A stretch of DNA of 64,000 nucleotides from Ashinkailepas kermadecensis (lineage: Eukaryota; Arthropoda; Thecostraca; Neolepadidae), in contig JAOTOM010005153.1 in assembly GCA_034440615.1 (NCBI GenBank), forward strand, positions 496,001 through 560,000, given 5' to 3'. Numbering within the stretch: the first letter of the stretch is position 1; each line of letters begins with the position of its first letter. Under the pieces are notes generated by a model that made no database searches, was not told the DNA's origin, and saw only the letters and a program-made list of their open reading frames with translations. Of this stretch, positions 45,641-57,310 are shown in pieces. Position numbers and translations under genes: made by a program.

Positions 45641-46960
45641 ATGATAGGGGAGATTTCTCCGGACGCAATAGGGGCCCCAAGACGGGTAAGAAGGTCTCCG
45701 CAGGAATGAGAGAAGGCCACCGAGACCAGCCAGATGAGGCCCATATTTTGGAAGAGGAGGACCCTAGAAGAGAAAATCTAGGACTAGGACGCAAAAGCAC
45801 CCTGCTAAGAGGATAATGAGGCTCCAAACACAGATAAGGAGGGCCCTATGACGTGAGAGGAGGCCCCTAATTTAAAAAAGGAGTCACCTAGGAGAGGGTA
45901 GGAGTCCCCAGAAATCAAGAGAGTGTCAAAAATGGCACGGAGGAAACCAGGATTGCAAAGGAGGCCCCAACACCGGAAAGGAGGCCACAGAATATGAGAG
46001 GAGGCCCTAGGACGGAAAAGGAAGCCAGTGGATATAAGATGAGGTTTCGGAGACGCAAAAGCAGGCCCCAAACAGGTGAGGTTCCACCGAGATAGAAAAG
46101 GACGATCCAGAGACGTGGCAAGAGGCACCTAATTCGGAAGAGAACAACACAGGATTGAAAATGAGACCCCATGATGAACGAGGAGGCCCCTAAAATAGGA
46201 GAGAAAGGCCATTGGATAAGAGAAATGGCTCCCAGGCGGAAAAGAAGGCTCGAAGACGGCTAAGAAGGTCCCCGGGAAATAACAAGGCCACTAAGATAGG
46301 AAAGGTTGCCAGTAATTTGGCAGAGGAGGCGCCTGGGAGAGAAGAGGAGTCCACCAGGAGATAAGAGACCACCCCTAAGATGGGTAAATATCGAATCCAC
46401 ACGCAGAGCAGGAGGCCCCAAGACGTGAGAGGAGGCCCCTAATTTGAAAAGAAGGCCTCTAGAAGAGAAATGAGGCATCTGCCGGACTCGAGAGGAGTCC
46501 CTCAGGAAGGAGTAGGTCTCCAGGACCAAATAAGACCCCGAAAACCGGAAAGAGTTCCCAGGAAATGAGAGGAGGCCCTTAAGATGGGAGTGGTAGCAAG
46601 TATGGAAGAGGTGAGGTTTCCAAAATTGAAGATTCCTCAAAACGGGTAAGGCTTTGCCATGATAAAGGAGGAGGCCCACGAGGCGTGGCAGGAGGCCCCT
46701 AATTTGTCAGAGAATGCCCCTCGAAGATGAGAGGAAGCCCCATGCCTTGTTAAAGGGTCCCCAGAATGCAAGAGGAAGCCCTCCAAGACGGGAGAGGAGG
46801 ACCATTGAATATGGAGGAGGGTAGGACACACAAGGAGACGTCGAAAACCAGTAAAAAGGCTCTAGGAAATGAGACGAGACCCTTAAGACGCAACAGGAGG
46901 CCTATAATTTGCTAGAAGAAACCATTAAGAAATAGTAGGAGTCGTGTCTGGGTACTTTAA
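45641..46960. repeat. Decayed part of the roughly 20-bp satellite
   Basis: The GGAGGCCCC word still recurs with approximately the same spacing, but the intervening A-rich part has diverged strongly (TAATTTGAAAAG, AAGACGGGAGAG and others). This indicates a much older section of the same array. Confidence 0.8.
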
Positions 46961-47770
46961 AATCACGATATGGGCTCCAAAAGATCCGGCGGGGCCCCCG
47001 CAAATTGTGCTGAGCCTGGGCTACCAAAAATTCACGCCCGGACCACGACAATCATGCCAGGGGCACGACAGGTCGTACCGTGCCCCAACAGTCTGATTGG
47101 GACCAAAACAAATGAAGCCGGAGCAACGAAAAACAATCCGGACATGGATAATCACTTTGGGGGCCCAACAATGACGCCAAAAGCCCCCAAAGCGCATTGG
47201 ACCCCCAAAAGTGTCGAGGCCGCTATAGCTCGCGCTAGGGATCCAAGAAAATGACGTCGGGGCCCAAAAGATCACATTGGACTCAAAAAAGTCGCGTCGC
47301 AGCCCTTGAAAATCACACTGGAGGCCCAGAAGATCGCACCGGGGCCCCAAAAGTTGCAACTGCCCCAAAAATCAATCCTTAATCGGAATGTCACTCTGGG
47401 ACAAAAAAAAACTCCTTCAGTGGCCGCAGTGCTATATCAAAGGGGAAAATGCCCCTTCCATCCTGAGAGGGATAAGCTCCCAAGAATCGTGCCGGGGCCT
47501 CAAAAATCGCGCTAGGACCACCAAAATTCGCGTCGGTCCACCAGAATTCGCGTATGGGTCTCCAAATAAATACGGCGAGCCCCGGAAAACTCGCTCCGAG
47601 GCCCGAAAAAATGCAACAGGAACCGCCAAAATCGCGTTGAGGCCACAGCTAAATACAACGCGTCCCACAAACTCGAACCAGGCACCTCAAATATCGCGCT
47701 CGGGACCCACAATTCCCATCGGTAGTCCAGTCGAGGCTCTCAAAAATTGGCGTCTAGGGCCACACGTAAG
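46961..47770. repeat. Highly diverged 20-bp-period section (GGCCCCAAAANNTCGC type)
   Basis: Alternating G/C-rich and A-rich half-units, such as GGGGCCCAAAAGATCACATT, GGACTCAAAAAAGTCGCGTC and GGGGCCCCAAAAGTTGC, keep a period near 20 bp. The link to the GGAGGCCCCCAGGACGAAAA family is an inference from period, composition and contiguity. Confidence 0.65.
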
Positions 47771-48556
47771 CACAGTGTAACCACAAACACCGGATCGGTA
47801 TCCGAAAAAATCAAGCTGGAGCCCTCCAAAATAAGGAGGGATTCCAACAACTAAATGCCCAGGTTAAAAAATGGTTCTGGAGCACCGAATATATTATCAG
47901 ATGCCTTCACAAATTGCGTACGGGCTCCGACAGACAAACCGGATCTCGAACAATCGAGGTGGGATACAAAAACATGGCGCCAAGGGCTCGAGAAATCAGG
48001 CCGGGATTCGGACTTTTAAAAAATCAGAAAGACTTCACAAAAATCGTATTGAGCCCAGAAAACTGGGGATGGGTCTCCGGAACCACGCGCCTGGGCGCGA
48101 TAAGCCTCTCTGGGACCTAGAAACATCGTACCGAAGCCCCAAAATTGTACTGGGGCCCCACAACTGTGCGTCAGAAGCCCAAAATAGACACGTCGGGACC
48201 CTAAGAGCACAACGGGGGCTGAAAATACAACTGGCCATCCAAAGCGCACAGAGTCTCACAAAAAGCGACAGGGCCTTAACACATGCGTTGCAGCCATAAA
48301 TATACATACCGGGAGGTCTAAAAAATACACCGGAAGCTCTCAAGACACACAGGGGTCATGATAACGCACAAGGGCCTGAAAAAGTGGTTGAGGCCGCAAA
48401 AGGCAACATGGTTCCAAAACAAACAAAAAGACCGGGCGCTAAATAAACACATCGGGGTCTTCGAAAACGCCCTGACACGTAAAAAAAACGTCGGTGCGCA
48501 AAAATGCAACAAACCCTAAAACGAGCCGGGGGTTCGAAAATGTTTTAGGCCCCTAA
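47771..48556 (+). repeat. Left arm of a 780-bp inverted duplication inside the hAT-like element
   Basis: This arm aligns collinearly with the reverse complement of 49036-49806. Shared words include CTGGAGCCCTCCAAAA, GGTGGGATRCAAAAACATGG, GGCCGGGATTCGGAC, CCACGCGCCTGGGCGCGATA, ATGGTTCCAAAAC and CCCTAAAACGAGC. Identity appears high, with scattered substitutions and small indels. The sequence retains the roughly 20-bp G-rich/A-rich periodicity. Confidence 0.9.
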
Positions 48557-49035
48557 CAAAAATGGATTGGAGCCATAATACACTATCATAGAGCAAGAAA
48601 GACGCAATGGGTCCAAAAAAGAATGCTGAGGCAGGGCCTCGGTTCGGTAGCCAATCTGGGAGGATAGCAGCAAAGATATGAAGTGCATCAAACCCCAGCG
48701 GAAACCGCATTTCATAGCTACCAGAAAATGTGGGAAGTAGGAAACTAATGATCGAATTTAATCAATCGACTTTTTGCAGCGAACGCCCATACGAAGCATT
48801 CCATCACGTCAAATATGGCGCAAGTGTATCATGTGGCAGCAATTAGCAAAACGCAGAAGGCCTCGCAGAGGCCGTAGCATCGCACGAAGTGTGGCGAATG
48901 CACCGAATACGAAAGATGGGTGTGCACGTGCACTGACGTTGCCGTCGTGGCGACCGGGTGCTATGAACTGGAATGCCTGAAATTGTGAAATTTTGTATTT
49001 TAAAGTGGTGAGTAATACATTTTAAATTGAAGTTG
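48557..49035. other. Spacer of the inverted duplication
   Basis: Partly satellite-like at the left (to about 48640), otherwise unique. No recognisable gene. Confidence 0.5.
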
Positions 49036-49806
49036 TGGGCCTAATACATCTTCGAAACACTGCTCGTTTTAGGGCTTTGTTGCATTTTTTGTGCACCGAG
49101 TATGTTTTACGTGGCAGGGCGTTTTCGAATATCCTGATGTGTTTATTTAGCTCCCGGTCGTTTTGTACGTTTTGGAACCATGTTGTCTTTTGTGGCCCAG
49201 CCTCTTTTTCAGGCCCTTGTGCGTTCTCATGTCCCCTGTGCGCCTTGCGAGCTTGAAGTGTATTTTTTTAGAGCTCCCGGCATGTTTATTTAGGGTTGCA
49301 ACGCATGTTTTAAGGCCCTATCGCTTTTTGGGAGACTCGGTGCGCTTTGAAAGGTTAGTTGTATTTTCGGGCACCGTTGTACTCTTAGGGTCCGGCTGTG
49401 TATATTTGGGGCTTCTGATGCACATTTGTAGGGCCCCAGTACGATTTGGGGCTTCGGTGTGATTTTTCTGGGTCCCAGCGCGACTTATCGCGCCCAGGCG
49501 CGTGGTTCCGTAGACCCAACGCCAGCTTTCTGTGCTCAACGCGATTTTTTGTGGATCTTTTCTGGTTTTTTATGTCCGAATCCCGGCCTGATTTTTCGAG
49601 CCTCTGGCGCCATGTTTTTGCATCCCACCTCGATTTTTCGAGATCCGGCGTGCCATACGCAATTTTTGAAGGCATCTGGAAAAAAATTGTTCGGTGCTCC
49701 AGAGCCATTTTCCTGATCCGGACATTTATTTGTTTGAATCTCTCCTTTTTTGGAGGGCTCCAGCTTGAATTTTTGGGATACCGATCCGGTTTTGTGGTAT
49801 AGGTGT
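49036..49806 (-). repeat. Right arm of the 780-bp inverted duplication
   Basis: Reverse complement of 47771-48556 (see that entry). Satellite periodicity is therefore present here on the opposite strand. Confidence 0.9.
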
Positions 49807-50990
49807 AATTTCAGCAGTGTGAGGTAACTTATCAAGGTACCAAAAGAAAACCTTAGAACTGGGTGGTGGAGTTAGGGTTGAAATCCGACCAATCAGAAAC
49901 CATAGTGGTAGATTAGGCCCATCCATAGGACAATTTAGTTGATAACTAATTATATTATTTCGAAATGTCCCCTTTGACAAAATAGCGGTCGAAATCCAAG
50001 GACTTTTTAATGGGCGTAGGTGCCTCCCCATCGCCTGCAAATCCGTTTGCCCCTCCTGCTTGACGCAAATATAGGTACTCCACTGGTCCCTCAATAATTT
50101 TCCGAAACATACGCCCATGGGGCAAAACGAACATTGAGGGGACAAATTACCCCTCACAAGCATACTATACAACATCGATGCCCCATATAAAATGGGATGA
50201 ATGATGTTTTTAAATGCATTTTCTTCCAACAAACTTCTTTTCTGTTATTACAGCCTGCATGATTAGAGCTTCCCAGCTTCCATACCTTCTCAGTCATTTA
50301 CAAAACGGTACAGCACAGCGAAAACGATGGGCGTAGCGGCGTGGAATTTGAAGGTTTGGATTATGTATGCACTGACATTGTTGCATTGTTGCATTTTCAT
50401 TTATGCATTGCTGTTCAATGCTTGTTCTTGCCGTGAATTTATTTGCTGAGGATATATTTTAGCTCGTGTGACAGCTGCCTTGCAGCCAGCACCAAATGTT
50501 ATAAAAATAAACAAATTCCTAAGATGGCGCTCAGAAAACCAATGCAATCCACTTCTCGTTGTCACCTTTGCGAAATTGTCGTCCTATGACTGAGAAATGA
50601 TCGTTCAAGCTTTGCTTATGACATCAAGCTGGTGGGAATAAATAACAGTAGTGATGAATCTAGCTATATTCAGTTAGACTTGGAGGACTTAAAAGTGGGT
50701 TGATCAATGCCAGATATCTGTAAGATATGCTTAGCACCAGCCCCGCCAGCTCGCTGCAATCTAGAGGCCAGCGGGAAGATTTGAGAAAGCATTGAGACGT
50801 TGGTTTGTTTTGGCACTTATGTATTTATCCAAATATTACTTATTTATACCCTGGTATGGCCCAGTTTTCAGCGAAAATTATTAATGCTATTGCGTTTTGA
50901 GTAAATGATGCACCATGCCAAGAAAAAACAAAACACCAATATCAAATCATGTCCCTATTCTCGAACCATAGTAAGAGCCTGAAAACAATA
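49807..50990. other. Non-satellite right part of the hAT-like element
   Basis: A minus-strand frame at 49726-50232 (168 aa) begins in this segment and runs into the satellite arm, with no recognisable domain. I find no transposase or BED zinc-finger motif. An AATAAACAAA-type segment occurs near 50506. Confidence 0.45.
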
Positions 50991-51067
50991 TGAGACCCTA
51001 ACACAATGGAGGCCCCCTTTCGCGACCCCTTCGCCCCCCCTGGAAGAATTTCGTGGCGACGCCACTG

Positions 51068-51075
51068 CTTCCATG
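51068..51075. repeat. Right target-site duplication of the hAT-like element
   Basis: CTTCCATG, directly after the terminal ...GGCGACGCCACTG. Confidence 0.8.
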
Positions 51076-52188
51076 TAGAACATTCAATAGGTGTCTGTCT
51101 GACATTCAAACATTGCCTAACTTGGAAGGCGTTTTCTTAAAAAGACATAAAATACGTAAATGAAACTGACCCTCAATAGGAGACGAAACTCGCTCATGAT
51201 GTACACAACAATGACGTCAAATAAAATCGAGGTTGAGCATAGATGAGATATCTGTACGCTTCCTGATCATATTCTGCATTGAGCAGGAGTTAACGGCAAA
51301 GGCGAAACCAGGAATTTTCATGGGTGACACGTTCCGTTGGAGGCCTTCGACGGGAAAATTCACTGAGCGGGGGAGGTAGGGGGGGCCTATTAACTGAGCG
51401 GGGGAGGTAGGGGGGGGCTATTTGAGCAAACTGAAGGTGGGCCTATTCGTCTCAAATGGGTGCATCCTCCTCTGAAAGGGTCGTTTTTGACTGAAAAAAA
51501 ATATGTTGAGCGTGAGGGAGGGGAAAAGTGCAATCGAGCCTTCTTAAAGGAACGCCTTTCCGGTTGGGGGAGTGTCACCTTTCCATGAGGGGCACATGCC
51601 CTCAGTGTACTCTGCATTCTGCCCCTGGCTTACATGAAGGTGGGCAGCCTCAGATCTAGGAACCTTCAATTGGGGGATGGTTAGGCAGAAACTCGTGCTA
51701 GGGGAGGGTGATAGGGACTAGGGACGCTTGTTACTGATGGTTTTCAGGCACCCACAAACATAAATTAAAAATCCCTACTCGGAGCCGATTGGAGGTCAAT
51801 GGAGTGTGAGTGTTTCGGATCACTCAGCCGGAGCTTGTCGAAGGACCTTTGCCTTTGCCTTTGCCTGGCAGCCGCGCCCATTCGCGAATGCGGAACCACT
51901 ATCCGAGGCGGCCCGACTCCTCCCTTCATCCCTCCCTCCTCCAGTAGCGCTAGAGCAACGAGGAATAGTCGTTGACTGGGAACGGGCGCCGTCATGGTGG
52001 GTGGTAGGTGTGAGTGGCCGTGACTGGAGCTGCGGCCCCCAGCTGACGTGTTAGAGGAGGCCCTGACCCGACCCCTGAAAACAACTCAAGTTCCTTCCGC
52101 CCCCGGTATTCCAACAGACCATCACTGTCGAAAAGTCCGACGACGCTTCAGGAGGAGTGGTCGGTGTTCCTCTACACAGCGTGCGTTG
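51076..52188. other. Unique sequence with one 33-bp duplication
   Basis: ACTGAGCGGGGGAGGTAGGG occurs twice in tandem at about 51362-51420. Frames at 51390-52054 are short and unrecognised. Confidence 0.4.
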
Positions 52189-52330
52189 CAGTTTTAGGGT
52201 GCGTCAGCTGCTCTGGCTATATTGCAGTTTTAGGGTGCGTCAGCTGCTCTGGCTATATTGCAGTTTTAGGGTGCGTCAGCTGCTCTGGCTATATTGCAGG
52301 TTTAGGGTGCGTCAGCTGCTCTGGCTATAT
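52189..52330. repeat. 36-bp minisatellite, 4 copies
   Basis: The unit GCAGTTTTAGGGTGCGTCAG-CTGCTCTGGCTATATT is nearly perfect. The fourth copy has GCAGGTTTAGG and runs directly into the homopolymer block. Confidence 0.95.
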
Positions 52331-52941
52331 AGGGTCGTCCCCCCTTTATTTTTGGTTTGGGATATTAAATTTTAGTGTTTGGGATAATTTTTTTTTGTGT
52401 GGGGTATATTAATTTTTGGGGTGGGTTTTTTTTTTGGGGGGGGGGGGCCATATATTTTAGGGTTTAGGGGGGTCCCATATTTAATTTTGAGGGTTTGGGG
52501 GGCCCTATTTTTTTTTGGGTTAACAACCCCCCCCCCATTTCTCTGGTTTTCGGGCCCCCCCCCCCCCTATATAATTTATAGGATAAAAAGGAAAAACAAG
52601 TAATAGCGGGGGGAGGGGGGAGAAAGAAAAAGAAAAAGCAAAAACAAACCCCCCCCCCCCCCCCCATAAAAAAAAAAATTAATAAACCACTTTTTTTTAC
52701 GTTTAAAAAAAAAAAAAAAAAACCCAAAATTTTTTTGGCTTTAAAAAAACAAAAACAAAACCCCCCCCCCCCCCCCCCCCCTCCACCCAATTCCCCCAAA
52801 CATACTTTTTTGAGTTTTTTTGTTTTGGGGTTGGGGGGAAGAAAAAATTTAAAAAAAATAAAAAAATATTATTTTTTTTTTTTGTTTTTGTTTTTTTTTT
52901 TTTTTTTTTTGTTGTTGGGTGTTTTTGTTTGTTTTTTTTTT

Positions 52942-53028
<87 letters not shown>

Positions 53029-53030
53029 TG
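52331..53030. other. Homopolymer-dominated block, possible assembly artefact
   Basis: Composed almost entirely of T, G, C and A homopolymers: runs of T and G to about 52510, of A and C to about 52800, then nearly pure T to 53030. The complexity drops abruptly after the 36-bp repeats. Such sequence resembles a low-quality read end or collapsed consensus, but could also be a genuine degenerate simple-sequence region. Confidence 0.6.
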
Positions 53031-54175
53031 AAGCACATGTACTTTGTGAGCTCGTTCAGCGGATTCTTTGATTGAAACTACTCATAGGGCAGGTATCACT
53101 TTCCTATTATTTTATTTTTGAAGCTCATGCATGCAGGTAATCATACTGCTCACTAACAACGCTCACAATAGAACTGGAGATAGCCGACAGCTCAGCTTAC
53201 CACACCCGAATCTGAATGTCTTGTATTATCGGCTAATAATAATGCAGGAACGCATACTCACGCTTAACATAGTGGTCACTCCCACGTCAAACCATAACCG
53301 CAGACAAGGGACGAATCGTGTCGACATTGAACTATTTATCCAGTGCTCAGGCATGCAGTACTCAGGTAATCAGTATTCAGGTATGCAGCCAGGCGCCCAA
53401 CATTAGACAGCCAACAATCAACAGATGCAGCCTGACTCAACAGAACAGACTAGAACAAGAATCAGCATATGTGTCGACTTGCATACTTTTGGAAGTGCTT
53501 TGTCCCCACCTCAATGTTAGCACGAACCCTCCCCAATTGATTTAAACTTCATTATAGGCCCCTGTGGGCGCCCTCCCCTCCTCCACCAATTTCGGCCCTC
53601 TCATTGCCTCCATGTGTGGAGGTCTCCAATGCTTTTCAGAAATTGACCACTCTGAGAATCTGTGCATTGCATTTATCTTCAGACAACCGAAATCAGTCAT
53701 ACCCATGAATGTGGGGCATAGGAGAAGGGGCAGAGGGGGCAGAGCCCTCATTTCCAACTTTGAACAGGTTTAACGCTTAACATTGGCCCTATGGGCTTTC
53801 CATGGAATTAATATACTTCAAAATGGGTCCCGCCCAAGGTTTCCCATCTTTGTGGCAGTCCCGACGCCTCTGGGTATACCAACTGGGTAGACATACTGAG
53901 AGGCTATATATACCTATTTCATATTTATGAATAATTTCAACGCCCAATAATGACGCCTTTGTTTACACCAGCGGGGCAGATATAATACTGATATGCTGCA
54001 TGTACTTATTTAATATCTATGGATAATTTTCCCTTACTAGATGACGTAATTTTTATAGGCAAGATCAACATTAGGTGGGTTGAGGGTAGCCTACTACCTA
54101 TCTACCTATCTACCTATCTGTAAGTACGGGTCAGTTTAAAAACCAATCATCGCGGAATCCTCTCAGACTTTCATG
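53031..54175. other. Unique sequence
   Basis: No recognised gene. A short CAGGTATGCAG/CAGGTAATCAG repeat lies near 53348-53392 and a CTACCTAT tetrameric run near 54092-54118. Confidence 0.4.
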
Positions 54176-54256
54176 CTAGTTTGGTCTAGTTTGGTCTAGT
54201 TTGGTCTAGTTTGGTCTAGTTTGGTCTAGTTTGGTCTAGTTTGGTCTAGTTTGGTC
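54176..54256. repeat. 10-bp minisatellite (TAGTTTGGTC)n
   Basis: About eight perfect copies. Confidence 0.97.
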
Positions 54257-55960
54257 GTAGTATTTGTATTCGTGATTACATCAATTTCGTGATGCAATCC
54301 TCCGACCCTAATCCTAGGTCAAGACTTAAAATACCCACCGGCCATTAAAGCGCCACACAGCTTTCATTGCCATCACGATGGCTACCAACGATCGACAGTC
54401 TTCAAGGTCACTTGTGTTCACAAGTATTCTGGTTGCATTCTAGTAAAAGTAGGCCTGAGTAAGGCCGCATGTTTCGGGCATCATTCCAAACCAGTCATCA
54501 TCATGTATTTCATAGCTCTCCATCAAATAGGCTTTCAGTTATCCACGTCCATGACTAGGGTAGAAACATGACACAGGTACACAATGCACATGCATAAGGC
54601 AAATGAGGAAAATGAGGCAGGTTGCGGATCAAGGTGATCACCGCGCATCCGAATATCGGCACCACACTATCACATTTGTATGGGATCGTTGCATTTATTT
54701 TATCCAACGACGACGTATAAAGGGAAGATCTGGCGAAAATATCCTTCCACAATCCCCGTGTTATTCCTAGGGAGTTAACCCACCATCAACATGCTTTGTT
54801 AACCGACCATCAACATGTTTTGCTTCCGATTGACGACAGTTCCACCAAAGAGACAGATGGAGCTCTGAATGTAACCATCTTCTGATGCAAAGCAGTTTAA
54901 AACAAGGCAATGTAGCAATACTAGCTGAATACATTTTGCCTGCATTTTCCACTCGTGGCGCTTTGCTTCCCACAATTCGAGAATGAGGAGTAGTATAGTG
55001 ACGTCATAGCGCTAGAGGGCGCATGAATGCATATGAGATAAAAATGTCTGGATTGTGCTGGTTTCGCGAAAAATACCCATCTGAATGTGCTGAGATCCTG
55101 TACTCTGTTGTCACATGGTATCCGTAATTGTTCATTGGTTCTCCAGTGTTCTAAGGTTTTCCTTCGGCTTTTCGGTAGACCATGATGGTTCGTCTACATT
55201 CCGATTGTCTGCAGCGGTTCTGTTGTTTGGTGTTCCGCAAATGGTGGGTCTTAGCCAACCGAGACCCAGACCACTTAATAACTGGCATCACATTCAACCA
55301 CATTCAACCACACACATCACATTCAAATAAACCATAGCGGCCACCATAGTTCCTGTGTCTGCTTTTGTGCGCCTGCCGCACCAAGTGTGCACATATGGCA
55401 TCACATGGCATTACAGCTGCCATCTCGACCATTCCCGGCTGACGGCCGACGACTGGCGCATGGTGTGGTGAACATTCCAGAAATTTCCCTGAGATGCTTT
55501 TGATGGTCGGATGCTGGCGTTGTTTCGCACGACTCGTGAAATTCTGACACTCTTCTGACTTGCCATCCTGCATTGCCACAAATTAATCATTTCTACGTTA
55601 GACTTGGCGGCATATTTCACACCCGATATTCGTGAGAAAGAAAGCGCTGGTGTGGTGCTGTATTTCACACAAAGGATCTGATGTTCAGATGCGCTCCCTC
55701 AGCTGTTGTGCTTTCTCTCGCAGTATAGTTGGACATGCTGCGGCGCTACCTGACGCGAGATTGTCTGCTGTGGTGTCCATCAGAAGCACTGGTTGATACA
55801 CCTTCGTGAAGACCAATGTTCTCTCAATGGTTGCCCTCCCCATCCCCTGGTGGCTTTTCGATTGAACATGGCACCCTGTTGAGTGGCCAATGTTGGACGA
55901 GCCGTAGTTGGTGCACGCATTGTGTACCCAATCGATTTCATATAACATCGTTGCGGTGTC
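54257..55960. other. Unique sequence
   Basis: Small duplications: TTAACCCACCATCAACATG / TTAACCGACCATCAACATG near 54775-54817, and CACATTCAACC near 55290-55313. No recognised gene or RNA. Confidence 0.4.
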
Positions 55961-56200
55961 GTATGTGGCGACATATGCGGTGACAGTGGCGTATGCGGCG
56001 GCGTATGCGGCGACGGCGGCGTATGCGATGACTGTGGCCTGTGCGGTGATGATAACGTATTTGTCGACAACGGCATGTGCCGCATTGCTACGCGCCACAT
56101 ACCCCGCGTAACCAGCGACACGCGCCACCCCCCCCCCCCCCGCGTAACCAGTGTTACGTGCCACATACCTCGCGTAACCAGCGACCCGCGCCACACACCC
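55961..56200. repeat. Degenerate (GCGTATGCGGCG) repeats and a GCGTAACCAGCGAC minisatellite
   Basis: At 55965-56055 degenerate GTGGCGTATGCG units recur; at 56100-56195 there are three to four copies of CGCGTAACCAG-YGAC-CGCCAC, with a C10 run at about 56130. Both are moderately diverged. Confidence 0.8.
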
Positions 56201-56289
56201 CTGCTGCCCAGGCTAGCCGTCGCCGGTGGAGATGCTTTCCTCACATCCGGATCTTCACGTGCTCAGAGTGAAGGTTCATTTGTCGTGCA

Positions 56290-56995
56290 GAGCAGGCGGG
56301 AGGACCGAGGTACGCGGCCCTACTGGCAGCCAGTGTGCCCGAGGTGACAGGCGTGAGGACCGAGGTACGCAGCCATCCTGACAGCCAGTGTGCCCGAGGT
56401 GACAGGCCTGAGGACCGAGGTACGCAGCCATCCTGACAGCCAGTGTGCCCGAGGTGACAGGCGTGAGGACCGAGGTACGCAGCCATCCTGACAGCCAATG
56501 TGCCCGAGGTGACAGGCCTGAGGACCGAAGTACGCAGCCATCCTGACAGCCAGTGTGCCCGAGGTGACAGGCCTGAGGACCGAGGTACGCAGCCATCCTG
56601 ACAGCCAGTGTGCCCGAGGTGACAGGCCTGAGGACCGAGGTACGCAGCCATCCTGACAGCCAGTGTGCCCGAGGTACAGGCCTGAGGACCGAGGTACGCA
56701 GCCATCCTGACAGCCAGTGTGCCCGAGGTGACAGGCCTGAGGACCGAGGTACGCAGCCATCCTGACAGCCAGTGTGCCCGAGGTGACAGGCCTGAGGACC
56801 GAGGTACGCAGCCATCCTGACAGCCAGTGTGCCCGAGGTGACAGGCCTGAGGACCTAGGTACGCAGCCATCCTGACAGCCAGTGTGCCCGAGGTGACAGG
56901 CCTGAGGACCGAGGTACGCAGCCATCCTGACAACCAGTGTGCCCGAGGTGACAGGCCTGAGGACCGAGGTACGCAGCCATCCTGACAGCCAGTGT
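56290..56995. repeat. 55-bp satellite, about 12-13 copies
   Basis: The unit GAGGTGACAGGCCTGAGGAC, CGAGGTACGCAGCCATCCTG, ACAGCCAGTGTGCCC recurs every 55 bp with few substitutions. The left-most unit is diverged. Minus-strand frames of up to 298 codons (GHTGCQDGCVPRSSGLSPRA) rotate through the three phases because 55 is not a multiple of 3 and the unit lacks stops, so coding is unlikely. Confidence 0.96.
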
Positions 56996-57130
56996 GACCA
57001 ATTATGGTGTAATGCAGACGGCTGACACAAACATACCGCATCAGTCCAACAAGCCACAAAACGAATGCCACACGGTAGATAAAAATCCGACGCACGGTAG
57101 CTTCTTCCGGATATCGGTAGGTTTGTTCTT

Positions 57131-57131
57131 T

Positions 57132-57214
<83 letters not shown>
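57131..57214. repeat. (TA)n tract at left edge of the second PLE pair
   Basis: An uninterrupted TA run that abuts TGAATGAGGATGGATGATG, the outer 3' end of the minus-strand PLE copy. Confidence 0.98.
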
Positions 57215-57218
<4 letters not shown>

Positions 57219-57246
57219 TGAGGATGGATGATGAAAACAAACAAAT

Positions 57247-57310
57247 TATGTGGAGATGACTTTAATGTAAACGTTTCGACCTCAATAGGTCTTCATCAGT
57301 ACAAAACATA
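57247..57310 (-). ncRNA. Hammerhead ribozyme-like motif in PLE copy A
   Basis: The minus strand contains CTGATGA, stem II GACCT-ATTG-AGGTC, GAAA, a stem III C(G)TTTA-CAT-TAAAG with one bulged G, and GTC at the expected cleavage position. Outer pairing TATGT/ACATA could close stem I, but the base pairs next to the core are poor. PLE-borne hammerheads are established in the literature; activity here is untested. Confidence 0.6.

Larger units (their letters stand above)
43328..51067. mobile_element. 7.7-kb non-autonomous hAT-like transposon filled with satellite
   Basis: The left end is CAAGGGCGTCGCCAC. The reverse complement of the right end is CAGTGGCGTCGCCAC; 13 of 15 positions match. Both ends are flanked by the identical octamer CTTCCATG (43320-43327 and 51068-51075). 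Eight-bp target duplications and CA(A/G)-type TIRs of this kind are typical of the hAT superfamily. No hAT transposase motif was found in any frame, so the element must be mobilised in trans. The interior is about 6.2 kb of roughly 20-bp satellite (43.5-49.8 kb) plus about 1.2 kb of other sequence. The subterminal segments contain the word GAGGCCCCC, the core of the satellite unit. Confidence 0.78.

Noticed and set aside
51390..51617. Short minus-strand frame in G-rich repeats as a gene
   Set aside because: It spans a tandem duplication of AGCGGGGGAGGTAGG and shows no domain.
55986..56000. hAT-like end CAGTGGCGTATGCGG
   Set aside because: It lies inside a GCGTATGCGGCG minisatellite, which explains the match.
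56241..57137. Minus-strand frames up to 298 codons resembling a Cys-rich repeat protein
   Set aside because: The 55-bp satellite rotates phase; all three minus frames are open with the same peptides.
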